Of a DNA stretch of 64,000 nt, positions 1 to 8,150 are shown in pieces. The DNA lies in the NCBI GenBank assembly GCA_963777975.1, contig CAVZSO010000003.1, positions 248,001 through 312,000 of the forward strand, given 5' to 3'. The position numbers and the translations under genes are program-made. The DNA is from CSP1-4 sp963777975. GTDB lineage: Bacteria; Chloroflexota; Limnocylindria; Limnocylindrales; CSP1-4. The notes beneath the pieces were generated by a model that saw only the letters and a list, made by a program, of their open reading frames with translations, made no database searches and was not told the DNA's origin. Within the stretch, counting starts at the first letter, position 1. Each line of letters opens with the position of its first letter.

Positions 1-112
1 CGCACCGCCGGGGCCGGCTGGTCCGGTTCGGTCGTGCACGCTCGGAGGCCCGCATTCGAGCGCCCGGCGTGAGGGCTCGGGGAGTCTAGCCGAGGGTCGT
101 GGGCTGGTCAAT

Positions 113-163
113 CGCGCCAAGGCGAAGGCGGACGACGCTCGCGCCAAGGCGAAGGCGGACGAC
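113..163. repeat. Two-copy tandem repeat, 27-bp period
   Basis: A 24-bp unit beginning CGCGCCAAGG occurs exactly at 113-136 and again at 140-163, separated by 3 bp. It lies just downstream of the nitroreductase gene, outside any coding region I can support. No hairpin or function is evident. Confidence 0.85.
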
Positions 164-195
164 ACCAGCCACGAGCACCAGGGTCGTCTCCTCCC

Positions 196-834
196 TCAGG
201 CGCTCCAGGTCTCCCAGCGCAGGAACTCGGCGGCGGGCAGCCAGCCACGCTTGAGCGACCGCGAACGCAGGTCGGGCAGCTGGCGCCCGACGGGGATGAC
301 GCCGACGGGGACGAAGTCTGCCGGGATGCCAAGCTCGGTGCGGAGGACGTCGATGTCGTTCGAGCTGACGAAGCCGGCCGCGAGGCCTTCGTCGACGGCC
401 GCCAGCAGGACGAGCATCACGGTGCAGCCGATGTCCATCCACCAGTACGGGACGGGCCAGTCGTCGTCATCGTCATCGGCGTCGGCCGGCTCGCCGTAGA
501 GCGCGTGGTATGCGGCCTCGTCGGCGACCTTGTCCGGCTCCTGGTAGCGCGCCCGATAGATGGCCTCGCTGACACAGGGGATGAAGAGCGCCGGCGCCTC
601 GCTGATCCAGGGACCGAAGCCGTGCTCGACGTAGTACCGCTCGCTGCAGTTCTGGGCCACGCGCTGGCGGAGCTCCGGGTCGGTCACGACGAGGAGGCGC
701 TGGCCCTGGCTGAAGCCTGCACTCGGTGCGCGCTGGGCCGTCAGCCCGATGCGCTCGAGCACGGCGCGATCGAGCGGCTCGGTCGCGAAATGGCGCACCA
801 TCCGCCGACGTGCAACGACCTCGTGGAATTCCAT
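196..834 (-). CDS. Nitroreductase family protein
   Basis: A 212-residue flavin-dependent oxidoreductase of the nitroreductase superfamily, which uses FMN and NAD(P)H to reduce nitro compounds, quinones or similar acceptors. Seen: the N-terminal basic patch RRRMVRHF (residues 10-17), typical of the FMN-phosphate site, the flavin-pocket stretch APSAGFSQGQ (36-45), and the C-terminal PVGVIPVGR (176-184). An acidic loop (about residues 118-125, DADDDDDD) is unusual and may be lineage specific. The ATG at 834 is preceded by GGGAGG six bases away, so the longer open frame upstream is not used. It is divergent from the acyl-CoA synthetase gene, sharing a 174-bp region with operator-like repeats. The substrate cannot be told from sequence. 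Confidence 0.85.
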   Translation of the reverse strand: MEFHEVVARRRMVRHFATEPLDRAVLERIGLTAQRAPSAGFSQGQRLLVVTDPELRQRVAQNCSERYYVEHGFGPWISEAPALFIPCVSEAIYRARYQEPDKVADEAAYHALYGEPADADDDDDDWPVPYWWMDIGCTVMLVLLAAVDEGLAAGFVSSNDIDVLRTELGIPADFVPVGVIPVGRQLPDLRSRSLKRGWLPAAEFLRWETWSA

Positions 835-877
835 CGTTCGCCTCCCGCGACCATCCTGGCCATCCCCCGACGAGCGT

Positions 878-960
878 AACGACGCGCGGCCCGGCGCGTC
901 GTTCGACCAACGTGGCGGCTCTCGAGGGCGGCGCCATCCCACGAGTCGGCGCCATCCCAC
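878..960. promoter_or_regulatory. Operator-like repeats between divergent genes
   Basis: The gap between the nitroreductase (start 834, minus) and the acyl-CoA synthetase (start 1009, plus) holds a perfect 10-bp inverted repeat, AACGACGCGC at 878-887 and GCGCGTCGTT at 894-903 with a 6-base spacer. It also holds a 14-bp direct repeat, CGGCGCCATCCCAC, at 929-942 and 947-960. This arrangement suits a dimeric repressor acting on both promoters, but no regulator gene is adjacent. The function is inference. Confidence 0.5.
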
Positions 961-1008
961 TAGATCGCGCTTGACCGCGCCGTGCCTGCCCATGATTCTG
1001 GAGACCTC

Positions 1009-2751
1009 ATGCCCGAGACCCTGCCCGAGGCGCGCGGCTACCACTCGATCCTGGAGATCCTCGAGGATGCCGCCCGGCGGCGCCCCGACGTCGTCGCCAT
1101 GGCGCTCGCCGGCGACGCCGGCCTGACGGACGAGTGGACGGCGACCGAGGTGCTGCGGCGCTCGCGGCTGGCCGCCTGGCGGCTGCACGCGATGGGACTG
1201 TCCGCGGGCGACCGACTGCTGATCTGGTGCCCATCCGGCCCCGAGCTCGCGGCGCTGACGTTCGGGGCGATGCGCCTCGGGGTGGCCATCGTGCCGCTCG
1301 ACCTGCGGATGGCGCCGGAGGTCATCGAACGGATCGCCGGCCGCGCAGCGACCCGGTTCCTGGCCATCGGCACCGGTCGAGACGCCCCCGACCCCCGGGA
1401 GGTCCAGTTACCGGATGTCGTGATCCGCACGGTGCCCTCGCTCGTCGCCGAGCAGGAGGCGGACGGCGAGCCGCCATTCCCGTCCGACTGGCAGGCTCAG
1501 CTCGACAGCTGGCCCCGCCCCACCGAGGCGACGCTCTTCGAGATCGTCTTCACCTCGGGCACGACCGCGGCACCGAAGGGCGCCATGCTGACCCACGGCA
1601 ACATCCTGGCCACGCTCGAGGCCGCCGATCATGTGGTGCCGCGCCGGCAGCATCGCCTCGTCTCGCTGCTGCCGCTCTCCCATCTCTTCGGCCAGCTCGA
1701 GCTCAGCTACGCACTCCTGGTCGGGGCCCCCATCCTCTACATCCGCTCACGCAACCCGCGGGTCATCTTCGAGGCCATCCGCGCCCATCGCGTGACGACC
1801 ATGGTCGTCGTGCCCCAGGTGCTCGACCTCTTCTGGTCGTCGATCGAGCGCGAAGTGCAGAAGCAGGGCAAGGCGGAGCAGTTCGACCGCCTGCGGTCCA
1901 TCGCCCGTCGACTGCCCTACGGCCTGCGGCGGCGGATGTTCGGCCAGGTCCACGCACGGCTTGGTGGCCAGCTCGAGCTCTTCATCTGCGCCGCCGCCTT
2001 CCTGCCACCGGCGCTGCAGCAGGCCTGGGAGGACATCGGCGTCGTCGTCGTGCAGGGTTTCGGCGCGACCGAGTGCGGCTTCGCGGTCGCCAATCGGGTC
2101 GATGACCATCCGCTGGGCGTGGTCGGCCGACCCGTCGACCACGTGGAGGTGCGCCTCGCTCCCGGGACGAACGAGATCCTCGTCCGCGGCCCGAACGTCT
2201 TCGGCGGCTACTGGCGCGACCCGGAGGCGACGGCAGCCGCCCTCGATAGCGACCGCTGGTACCACACCGGCGACATCGGTCACCAGGACAGCGCCGGCCG
2301 CTACATCCTCTCGGGTCGCATCAAGAACATGATCGCCCTGCCCAACGGCATGAAGATCTACCCCGAGGACATGGAGAACGTCCTGCGGGAGTCGGGCCTG
2401 CGCGACACCGTCGTCCTCGAGACCGCCCCCGGCCGTATCGAGGCCGTCGTCCTGGCGCCCGACGAGCCCCTGATGCCGCGCCCCGGCGCCGCCCCCGAAC
2501 CGCGTCATCGGAGCACGGAGGAGTCGGCCCGGATGCGCGAGCAGATCGATGCCGCCATCAAGACCGCCAACGGGCGGCTGGGCATCAACCAGCGCATCGT
2601 GGCCTGGCGGCTGTGGCCGGAGCCGGACTTCCCGCGCACCCACACGCTGAAGATCAAGCGCCCGCTGGTGACTGCGTGGGTGGCCGCCGACGCGCCCGCG
2701 AACCCGAAGGCGATCGGCCCGCAGGCCGCCTCTCACGCGCCGGAGACGTGA
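1009..2751 (+). CDS. AMP-dependent acyl-CoA synthetase/ligase
   Basis: A 580-residue adenylate-forming enzyme that activates a carboxylic acid to an acyl-AMP and then, most likely, an acyl-CoA. Seen: the phosphate-binding loop FTSGTTAAPKG (about residues 181-191), GFGATECG (about 350-357), the YHTGD adenine/ribose motif with SGRIKNMI hinge (about 418-440), and a C-terminal LKIKR whose second lysine fits the catalytic lysine. The length and the LKIKR ending resemble long-chain acyl-CoA synthetases. ATG 1009 is chosen over GTG 982 because GGAG lies six bases before it and the alignment-like N-terminus starts there. It stands alone between divergent nitroreductase and convergent lipoprotein genes. 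The acid substrate is unknown. Confidence 0.88.
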   Translation: MPETLPEARGYHSILEILEDAARRRPDVVAMALAGDAGLTDEWTATEVLRRSRLAAWRLHAMGLSAGDRLLIWCPSGPELAALTFGAMRLGVAIVPLDLRMAPEVIERIAGRAATRFLAIGTGRDAPDPREVQLPDVVIRTVPSLVAEQEADGEPPFPSDWQAQLDSWPRPTEATLFEIVFTSGTTAAPKGAMLTHGNILATLEAADHVVPRRQHRLVSLLPLSHLFGQLELSYALLVGAPILYIRSRNPRVIFEAIRAHRVTTMVVVPQVLDLFWSSIEREVQKQGKAEQFDRLRSIARRLPYGLRRRMFGQVHARLGGQLELFICAAAFLPPALQQAWEDIGVVVVQGFGATECGFAVANRVDDHPLGVVGRPVDHVEVRLAPGTNEILVRGPNVFGGYWRDPEATAAALDSDRWYHTGDIGHQDSAGRYILSGRIKNMIALPNGMKIYPEDMENVLRESGLRDTVVLETAPGRIEAVVLAPDEPLMPRPGAAPEPRHRSTEESARMREQIDAAIKTANGRLGINQRIVAWRLWPEPDFPRTHTLKIKRPLVTAWVAADAPANPKAIGPQAASHAPET

Positions 2752-2777
2752 CGCCCGCAGCTGCTCGGGGCCCGCGG

Positions 2778-3392
2778 CTAGGGCAGGACGGGAACCTCGG
2801 CGCCGACGGTCGAGACGAGGTCGAAGGCACCCCGCGCAGCCTTGGGATCGGCTGACTGCGAGGGCGAGAACCAGGTCAGGATGACGGTCGAGCCCAGGTG
2901 CGCCACGTGGAACAGCGTGTCGCCCGCGAAGTTGATCTTGCCCGGGCTGCTCGAGAGATAGTCGGCCAGCTCCTGCGCACCGGCTCCGGCCGCGTCCGGG
3001 TCGCCGAAGGCATACACGAGCAGGACCCCGCCCTCTGGGTCGGAGAGCTGCACCTGATAGGCCGACCGAGGCACGCTGATGAGGCCGGCCGGCTGGGCCG
3101 GCTGGTACGGCCGTGTCGCCGGCTCGAGGTCGAGGTGCCCGATCGACAGCGCCTGGCGGAGGGCGGCGATGGTGCCCGCCTCCACGCTTCCGACCGATGC
3201 GCGCGGGGTTTCGGCGTCGGGAACGGTGCCCAGGCCGCCGGCCTCGAAGCCGCGACCACAGGCGACGACGAACGCCATCGCGCTCAGACAGACCGCCGCG
3301 ACGCGCAGGCGCCGCGTGGCTCGACCGACCGCGATCCCTGGTCGTCGTGTGCGCGGCCCTGGCTTCTGCACTTGGTCGGCGGGTCCCCTCAC
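2778..3392 (-). CDS. Predicted lipoprotein, unknown function
   Basis: A 204-residue protein with a long basic N-terminus, a hydrophobic signal (about residues 30-45) and a lipobox-like AFVVACG, so probably a membrane-anchored exported lipoprotein. The rest is a single globular region with no family I recognise; it contains a YQVQLSDPEGG stretch and a hydrophobic HLGSTVILTWF strand. The GTG start overlaps the HIT-gene stop by 4 bp (GTGA), making it the last gene of the dnaJ-prmA-membrane protein-HIT operon. The unusually long n-region may mean the real start is a few codons later. Confidence 0.6.
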   Translation of the reverse strand: MRGPADQVQKPGPRTRRPGIAVGRATRRLRVAAVCLSAMAFVVACGRGFEAGGLGTVPDAETPRASVGSVEAGTIAALRQALSIGHLDLEPATRPYQPAQPAGLISVPRSAYQVQLSDPEGGVLLVYAFGDPDAAGAGAQELADYLSSSPGKINFAGDTLFHVAHLGSTVILTWFSPSQSADPKAARGAFDLVSTVGAEVPVLP

Positions 3393-3739
3393 CCGGGCGG
3401 CCAGGCCATGCTACGGCCGCCCATCAGGTGCCAATGCAGGTGGTCGACCGACTGCCCGCCCCAATCGCCGACGTTGCTCACCAGTCGGTAGCCGCGTTCG
3501 GCGATGCCCTCTCGACGGGCGATCTCCGCGGCGACCGCGAAGAGGCGCCCCAGCAGCTGCCCATCGGCCTCGGTCAGCTCCAGGACGGAGGGGATGTGCG
3601 CGCGCGGCACGATCAGGATGTGGGTCGGGGCGCGCGGCGCGATGTCACGAAACGCGATCACGGCCTCGTCCTCGTGGACGCGCGTCGAAGGCAGCTCGCC
3701 GGCCACGATGCGGCAGAACAGACAGTCGATCTCCGTCAT
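3389..3739 (-). CDS. HIT family nucleotide hydrolase (HinT-like)
   Basis: A 116-residue histidine-triad protein, normal length for HinT-type purine nucleoside phosphoramidases. Seen: a Cys pair near the N-terminus (CLFCRIV, residues 5-11), which often binds zinc in this family, the PTHILIVPRAHI strand, and the catalytic triad in VDHLHWHLMGG near residue 100. The family hydrolyses AMP-linked substrates such as adenosine phosphoramidates. The ATG at 3739 gives the canonical start MTEIDCLFC; a longer open frame upstream is rejected because it adds only unrelated sequence. It lies in the dnaJ-prmA operon. Confidence 0.9.
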   Translation of the reverse strand: MTEIDCLFCRIVAGELPSTRVHEDEAVIAFRDIAPRAPTHILIVPRAHIPSVLELTEADGQLLGRLFAVAAEIARREGIAERGYRLVSNVGDWGGQSVDHLHWHLMGGRSMAWPPG

Positions 3740-3771
3740 GGGTGCCTCCGCATCCGCCATCGCCAGGCACG

Positions 3772-4236
3772 CTACCAGAGCTGGGGCTTGGTGCTCATCA
3801 GGAAGGCGATGAGGCCGACCGCGAGGGCCATCACGTAGCTCACGTAGCGCTGTCGGCGGGCACGTGCCCGCCAGCGCGCGTCCTCGTCGGGGTCGCCGGT
3901 CGTGGTGGCGCCGAGCAGCCGCCGGAGGTTGGGTCGCTGGATGAAGAAGGCCAGCAGCAGATTCGTGGCGTAGATCACGAGCGCCACCGCCAGCCACGGC
4001 CGGCTGAGCACGTCAGGTCCGATGGCGAGCACGAGCAGGATCCCGGTCAGGGCCAGCCCGAAGCCGAAGATGAGCGTGCCATGCGCCTGCAGCCAGAGCA
4101 GGCCGCGCGTCGTGCCGCCGACGTCGGTGCCTGGCGTGCCGCGACGAAGCGCGAAGGGCAGCAGCAGGCTGGGCAGGATGAGCCCGATCGCCAGGGCGAC
4201 ATGGCTGCCGAGGATGACGGGAAGGAAGCCGGACAC
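3772..4236 (-). CDS. Small integral membrane protein (four helices)
   Basis: A 154-residue protein with four hydrophobic segments (about residues 5-27, 45-72, 78-100 and 130-148) separated by short loops, the third loop being basic (RPNLRR). The architecture resembles small DUF2269-like or copper-resistance-D-like membrane proteins, but I cannot assign a family with certainty. No catalytic residues stand out. It sits between prmA and the HIT gene on the same strand with a short gap, so is probably cotranscribed with dnaJ and prmA. Its function is unknown. Confidence 0.7.
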   Translation of the reverse strand: MSGFLPVILGSHVALAIGLILPSLLLPFALRRGTPGTDVGGTTRGLLWLQAHGTLIFGFGLALTGILLVLAIGPDVLSRPWLAVALVIYATNLLLAFFIQRPNLRRLLGATTTGDPDEDARWRARARRQRYVSYVMALAVGLIAFLMSTKPQLW

Positions 4237-4321
4237 GGGGCCGTGAATCGTACCCGGTCCCGTTGTCCGAGCCCGTCGCCGACACGAGCCGCGCGGCCGG
4301 GCCGGACGTCAGTCGATCCGT

Positions 4322-5249
4322 TCAGCCTCCGAGCGCCACCCAGTCGCCCTCGGTGTCGCGCGTGGTGAGGTGGAAGCCGGCAGCGGCCAAGGCCCGTCGC
4401 ACCTCTGGCTCGCGGTCGACGTAGATGCCGCTGGCAAGGAGACGGCCGCCCGGCTTGGTGGCCGCATGGAGCTCCGCTGCCAGGCGCACGAGCAGACCCG
4501 CGATGAGGTTGGCAAGGACGACGTCGAACGGCCCGCCGGTCGTCGGCAGCGAGTCCTCGCGTGCACTGGACCCGTCGCGCCACGTGGTTGCGACGGGCAT
4601 TGGCGGTGGTGGCCTCGACGGCGATGGGATCGATATCGACGCCGACGACGCGGGCTGCGCCGAAGCGCGCCGCGGCGACCGAAAGGATGCCCGAGCCGCA
4701 ACCGACGTCGATGACCGATGCCCCGGCCAGCCGGCCGGCATCGGCCAGCCGTTCGACGCCCACGAGGCAGAGTCGGGTCGTCGGGTGGAGGCCGGTCCCG
4801 AAGGCCAGGCCCGGGTCGAGCGCGATGACGACCTCGTCGGCGACGGCGCGATGCCGTCGCCAGGTCGGCCGGATGACGATCCGCCGGCCGAGCCTGAGGA
4901 TCGGGAAGTGGCGCTTCCAGGCGTTCGCCCAATCGGCCTCGTGGAGCTCGCGCGTCTGCAGCTCGCCGATGGGCCGCAGCCCGAAGGCCTGGAGGTGGCC
5001 GAGGTCGACCTCGACGCGGGCGACGTCGGAGGCCGTCGCGGCATCGTCCGTCACCGGCAGGTAGGCGCGCACGATGGCTGGGCGGCTGGGATCGACGCGC
5101 GCACCGAGCCCCTCGTCGACCAGTTCGAACGCGGGCTCGATGCTCACGCCGCCGGGCGCGACCCGCGAGAAGATCTCGGAGACCGCCTCGACCGCCTCGC
5201 TGTCCGCGCTCACCGACAGCTCGAGCCAGCGGTCGGTCGATGTGCTCAG
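4322..5249 (-). CDS. prmA: Ribosomal protein L11 methyltransferase, frameshifted
   Basis: PrmA trimethylates ribosomal protein L11. Seen: N-terminal domain RWLELSV...VEAVSEIFSR, a central LDPGLAFGTGLHPTTRL stretch, SAM motif I DVGCGSGILS, and then, in another frame, FDVVLANLIAGLL and the C-terminal strand DTEGDWVAL. The frame changes near 4577; removing one base (or adding two) after GTGGCG restores one 309-codon gene of normal size. No ATG, GTG or TTG precedes the conserved RWLELSV block in frame. The first ordinary start is GTG at 5213, inside the domain, whereas a CTG at 5249 overlaps the dnaJ stop as CTGA. That suggests a CTG start with translational coupling, or another sequence error. 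It is the second gene of the dnaJ operon. Confidence 0.85.
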
Positions 5250-6364
5250 CTGATCGCGTCCTTGACCTTGTCGAAGAGGCCCTTGTCGTGCTTCCCGTTG
5301 CCCGGTTCGCCGGTCTCAGCCGCGAACTCGGCCAGCAGCTCGCGCTGGCGCTTGGTCAGCTTGGTCGGGATCTTGACGTCGACGAGCACGTGCAGGTCGC
5401 CACGCGCGCCCGAGCGTCGCAGGTGAGGCACGCCCTTGCCGCGCAATCGGATCTCGGTTCCGGGCTGGGTACCGGGTTTGACTTCGATCGTCTCCTCGCC
5501 ATCGGCGGTCGGGACGGTGAGCGTCGCGCCAAGCGCCGCCTGGGCGATGGATAACGGCAGGTCGAGGAAGAGCTCGGTGTCGCGGCGTTGGAGGCGCGGG
5601 TGTGGCGTGACATGGGCGACGACATAGAGGTTGCCGAATGGACCACCGCGTGGGCCTGCTTCGCCCTCCCCCGTCAGTCGCACCTGGTGGCCCTCGTCGA
5701 TGCCGGCCGGCATGGCCACGCGCAGCTTGCGCCGTCGCTCGGTGCGCCCGTCACCTCGGCATGTCGTGCAGGGCTCGTCGACGATCTGGCCCTGGCCGTT
5801 GCATCGCGGACAGGCGCTGACGTTGACCATCTGGCCGAGCATCGTGGAGCGGACGGTCCGGACCTCGCCGCTGCCCTTGCACTGCGGGCAGGTCGTGGGC
5901 GCGGTGCCAGCCTTGGCGCCGCTGCCGGAGCACGTCTCGCAACGCCCCAGCGCGCTGAATTCGATCTCCTTCTCCACCCCGGCGATGGACTCGGCGAAGG
6001 TCAGCCGCAGGTCATAGCGCAGATCGGCGCCGGCCGGCGGTCGGCCGCGTCGGCTGGCACCAGATGCGCCCTGACCGAAGAAGGCGTCGAACAGGTCACC
6101 GAAGCCCTGGAAGCCGCCGAACCCGCCCTCTGCGCCAGCGCCGACACCGGCGTGGCCGAAGGTGTCGTAGGCCTGGCGGCGCTGCGGATCGGACAGGACC
6201 TGATAGGCCTCGTTGATCTCCTTGAATCGCTCATCGGCCCCGGCCGCCGTGCTGACGTCCGGATGCCACTGCTGGGCGAGCTTGCGGAACGATCGCTTGA
6301 TGTCGGCGTCCGACGCACCGCGGGGCACGCCGAGGATGTCGTAGTAGTCACGTTGGGAAGCCAT
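5246..6364 (-). CDS. dnaJ: Chaperone DnaJ
   Basis: A full-length 372-residue type I DnaJ co-chaperone that stimulates DnaK ATPase and delivers unfolded clients. Seen in order: the J domain with HPD at residues 34-36, a Gly/Phe-rich linker (about 75-110), four CxxCxGxG-type zinc repeats (CETCSGSG, CPQCKGSG, CPRCNGQG, CTTCRGDG) in the middle, and two C-terminal beta domains. It heads a minus-strand operon with prmA, a membrane protein, a HIT protein and a lipoprotein, separate from hrcA-grpE-dnaK. TATACT ends nine bases before the ATG, which implies a leaderless or nearly leaderless transcript. No CIRCE element is present here. Confidence 0.97.
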   Translation of the reverse strand: MASQRDYYDILGVPRGASDADIKRSFRKLAQQWHPDVSTAAGADERFKEINEAYQVLSDPQRRQAYDTFGHAGVGAGAEGGFGGFQGFGDLFDAFFGQGASGASRRGRPPAGADLRYDLRLTFAESIAGVEKEIEFSALGRCETCSGSGAKAGTAPTTCPQCKGSGEVRTVRSTMLGQMVNVSACPRCNGQGQIVDEPCTTCRGDGRTERRRKLRVAMPAGIDEGHQVRLTGEGEAGPRGGPFGNLYVVAHVTPHPRLQRRDTELFLDLPLSIAQAALGATLTVPTADGEETIEVKPGTQPGTEIRLRGKGVPHLRRSGARGDLHVLVDVKIPTKLTKRQRELLAEFAAETGEPGNGKHDKGLFDKVKDAIS

Positions 6365-6373
6365 GCGACGGGA

Positions 6374-6401
6374 AGTATAGGTTCGGTCGCCCGGCTACCC
6401 T
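6374..6401. promoter_or_regulatory. Back-to-back -10 elements, dnaJ and deacetylase
   Basis: The 44-bp divergent gap carries TATACT on the minus strand (6374-6379), nine bases before the dnaJ ATG, and TACCCT on the plus strand (6396-6401), seven bases before the deacetylase GTG. Both positions would put transcription starts at or next to the start codons. No clear -35 boxes are seen. Confidence 0.45.
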
Positions 6402-6408
6402 AGGTCGC

Positions 6409-7254
6409 GTGCCCGAAGCGCATCCTCGCCTGACCGTCGCCCTGACCTTCGACCATGACGGCATCGCCTCGGAAGTCCGTCGCGGCGAGGGCCCGACCGG
6501 CATCTCGCGGGGCGAGTTCGGGCCGCGGGTCGGGGTCGGACGCATCCTCGGCCTGCTCGAACGCGAGGGCATCCCAAGCACCTGGTTCGTGCCCGGCCAC
6601 ACGGTCGAAACCTTTCCCGCCTCGGTCGCCGCCGTGGTCGATGCCGGCCACGAGCTGGCCTGCCACGGTTGGCTCCACGAGGACCTGGCGACGCTCGAGG
6701 CGGATGCGCAGCGCGTCGTCCTGGAGCGCTCGATCGAGTCGCTGACCCGCGCCGCCGGCGGCATCCGGCCGGTCGGCTTCCGGGCGCCGTACTGGTCGCT
6801 CGGCGCGGAGACCCTGGGCATCGTCGAGTCCCTCGGCTTCAGATACGACTCGTCGCTCATGGATGACGACACCCACCTCCATCACGTCCGGATGGGCGAC
6901 GTCCACGATGCGGCGGCGGGCGTCAGCCGGCTTGGACGGGAGGGTCGGCTGGTCGAGGTCCCGATCAGCTGGGCGCTCGACGACTGGCCCCATTTCGAGC
7001 CCTCGACCGCAGCCGTGGGGCCGATGTCGGCGCCATCCAAGGTCCTCGAGATCTGGCTCGAGGAGCTGCGCTACGCCTGGAGCGCGAGTGACGACGGCGT
7101 GCTGACGATCACGATGCATCCCGAGGCCATCGGTCGCGGCTCACGGATGCGCATGCTCGAGCGCTTCGTCGCGGAGGCGAAGGCACTCGACGGCGTCGTC
7201 TTCGAGCGACTCGATCGCGTCGTGGAGGGCTGGCTGGCAGGCGCCGCGGGTTGA
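6409..7254 (+). CDS. Polysaccharide deacetylase family protein (CE4)
   Basis: A 281-residue carbohydrate esterase family 4 (NodB-homology) protein without a signal peptide. Seen: motif 1 TFDHD (residues 13-17), the His-containing motif 2 HELACHGWLHED (about 83-94), motif 3 GFRAPYWS (about 123-130), and a late ITMHPEAIGR motif. These place the metal-binding Asp/His/His and the catalytic residues. The cytosolic nature and the long C-terminal half resemble the PuuE/HpPgdA-like subgroup acting on N-acetyl or cyclic-amide substrates rather than secreted chitin deacetylases. The substrate is therefore uncertain. The start is GTG, with a -10-like TACCCT seven bases upstream and no ribosome binding site, suggesting leaderless expression. 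Confidence 0.88.
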   Translation: MPEAHPRLTVALTFDHDGIASEVRRGEGPTGISRGEFGPRVGVGRILGLLEREGIPSTWFVPGHTVETFPASVAAVVDAGHELACHGWLHEDLATLEADAQRVVLERSIESLTRAAGGIRPVGFRAPYWSLGAETLGIVESLGFRYDSSLMDDDTHLHHVRMGDVHDAAAGVSRLGREGRLVEVPISWALDDWPHFEPSTAAVGPMSAPSKVLEIWLEELRYAWSASDDGVLTITMHPEAIGRGSRMRMLERFVAEAKALDGVVFERLDRVVEGWLAGAAG

Positions 7255-7324
7255 CCCGACGGTCGTCGCGTCAGAGGATCAGACAGCACTCGTCACGCAT
7301 AGCAGCCTCCGGCGACCGGCCCTC

Positions 7325-8140
7325 TCACTTCCGCAGCAGCAGGTCCAGACGTCGTGAGCAGATGGCCAGCCCGATGGCGCCCATCGCGCACAGGTAGGCG
7401 ACCGGGATGAGGAGCTGCGGCCCGACGTCGCCGAGCGTCAGGGAGCGGATCAGGAAGATGCCCTGGTAGAGCGGCGTGACCGCCACGATGGCCTGCAGCA
7501 CGGGCGGATAGGTCGTGATCGGGAAGAACGTCGCCGAGAAGAGGAAGAGCGGGACCTGGACGAGGGCGATGAGGTCGAAGTCCTGGATCTTCTTCATGTA
7601 CGTCGTGGCCGCCATGCCGCAGGCGGAGAAGGCGAAGCCGATGAGCACGGCGGCCGGGATGGACAGGATCGACCAGGCCGACTCGACGAGGCCGAGCAGG
7701 AGCATGACCACGTAGAAGCCGATGGCGTAGGCGGTGCCGCGCATGAGCGCCCAGCCGATCTCGCCGATGGCCACGTCGGCGACGCCCATCGGGGTCGACA
7801 GGATGCCGTCGTACGTCTTCTCGAAGTGCAGCTTGAAGAAGATGTTGAAGGTGCTCTCGACGATGGCCCCGTTCATGGCCGCGGTCGCCATCATGGCCGG
7901 CGCCACGAACGCCGCGTAGGGCACCGTCTGGCCGTTGGCCAGCGTCACGTCGCCGACGATGGCGCCCAGGCCGAAGCCCAGGCTGAGGAGGTAGAACAGC
8001 GGCTCGAAGGCACCCGAGACGATGACCATCCAGATGCGCTTGTAGACGAGGATGTTGCGCTCGATCAGGTGGCGCGCACCGAGGCCCGGCAGGGGCAGGA
8101 AGAGGAAGTCCCGGGCTGGAACGGGCGTCGGCGTGCTCAT
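7325..8140 (-). CDS. ABC-2 type transporter permease
   Basis: A 271-residue six-helix permease of the ABC-2 (NodJ/DrrB-like) family. Seen: amphipathic N-terminus HLIERNILVYKR, hydrophobic segments near residues 37-65, 85-110, 125-150, 160-180, 190-215 and 240-260, and the ABC-2 stretch FLFSATFFPITTYPPVLQ. It is the third gene of an operon with a paralogous permease (10-bp gap upstream) and an ATPase, together forming a drug, glycolipid or polysaccharide exporter. Pairing of two unequal permeases with one ATPase suggests a heterodimeric channel. The substrate is unknown. Confidence 0.9.
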   Translation of the reverse strand: MSTPTPVPARDFLFLPLPGLGARHLIERNILVYKRIWMVIVSGAFEPLFYLLSLGFGLGAIVGDVTLANGQTVPYAAFVAPAMMATAAMNGAIVESTFNIFFKLHFEKTYDGILSTPMGVADVAIGEIGWALMRGTAYAIGFYVVMLLLGLVESAWSILSIPAAVLIGFAFSACGMAATTYMKKIQDFDLIALVQVPLFLFSATFFPITTYPPVLQAIVAVTPLYQGIFLIRSLTLGDVGPQLLIPVAYLCAMGAIGLAICSRRLDLLLRK

Positions 8141-8150
8141 CGGGTGCCCA

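Noticed and set aside
1747..2736. Long minus-strand open frame inside the acyl-CoA synthetase
   Set aside because: Pure shadow of the coding frame in GC-rich sequence; no motifs or initiation signals.
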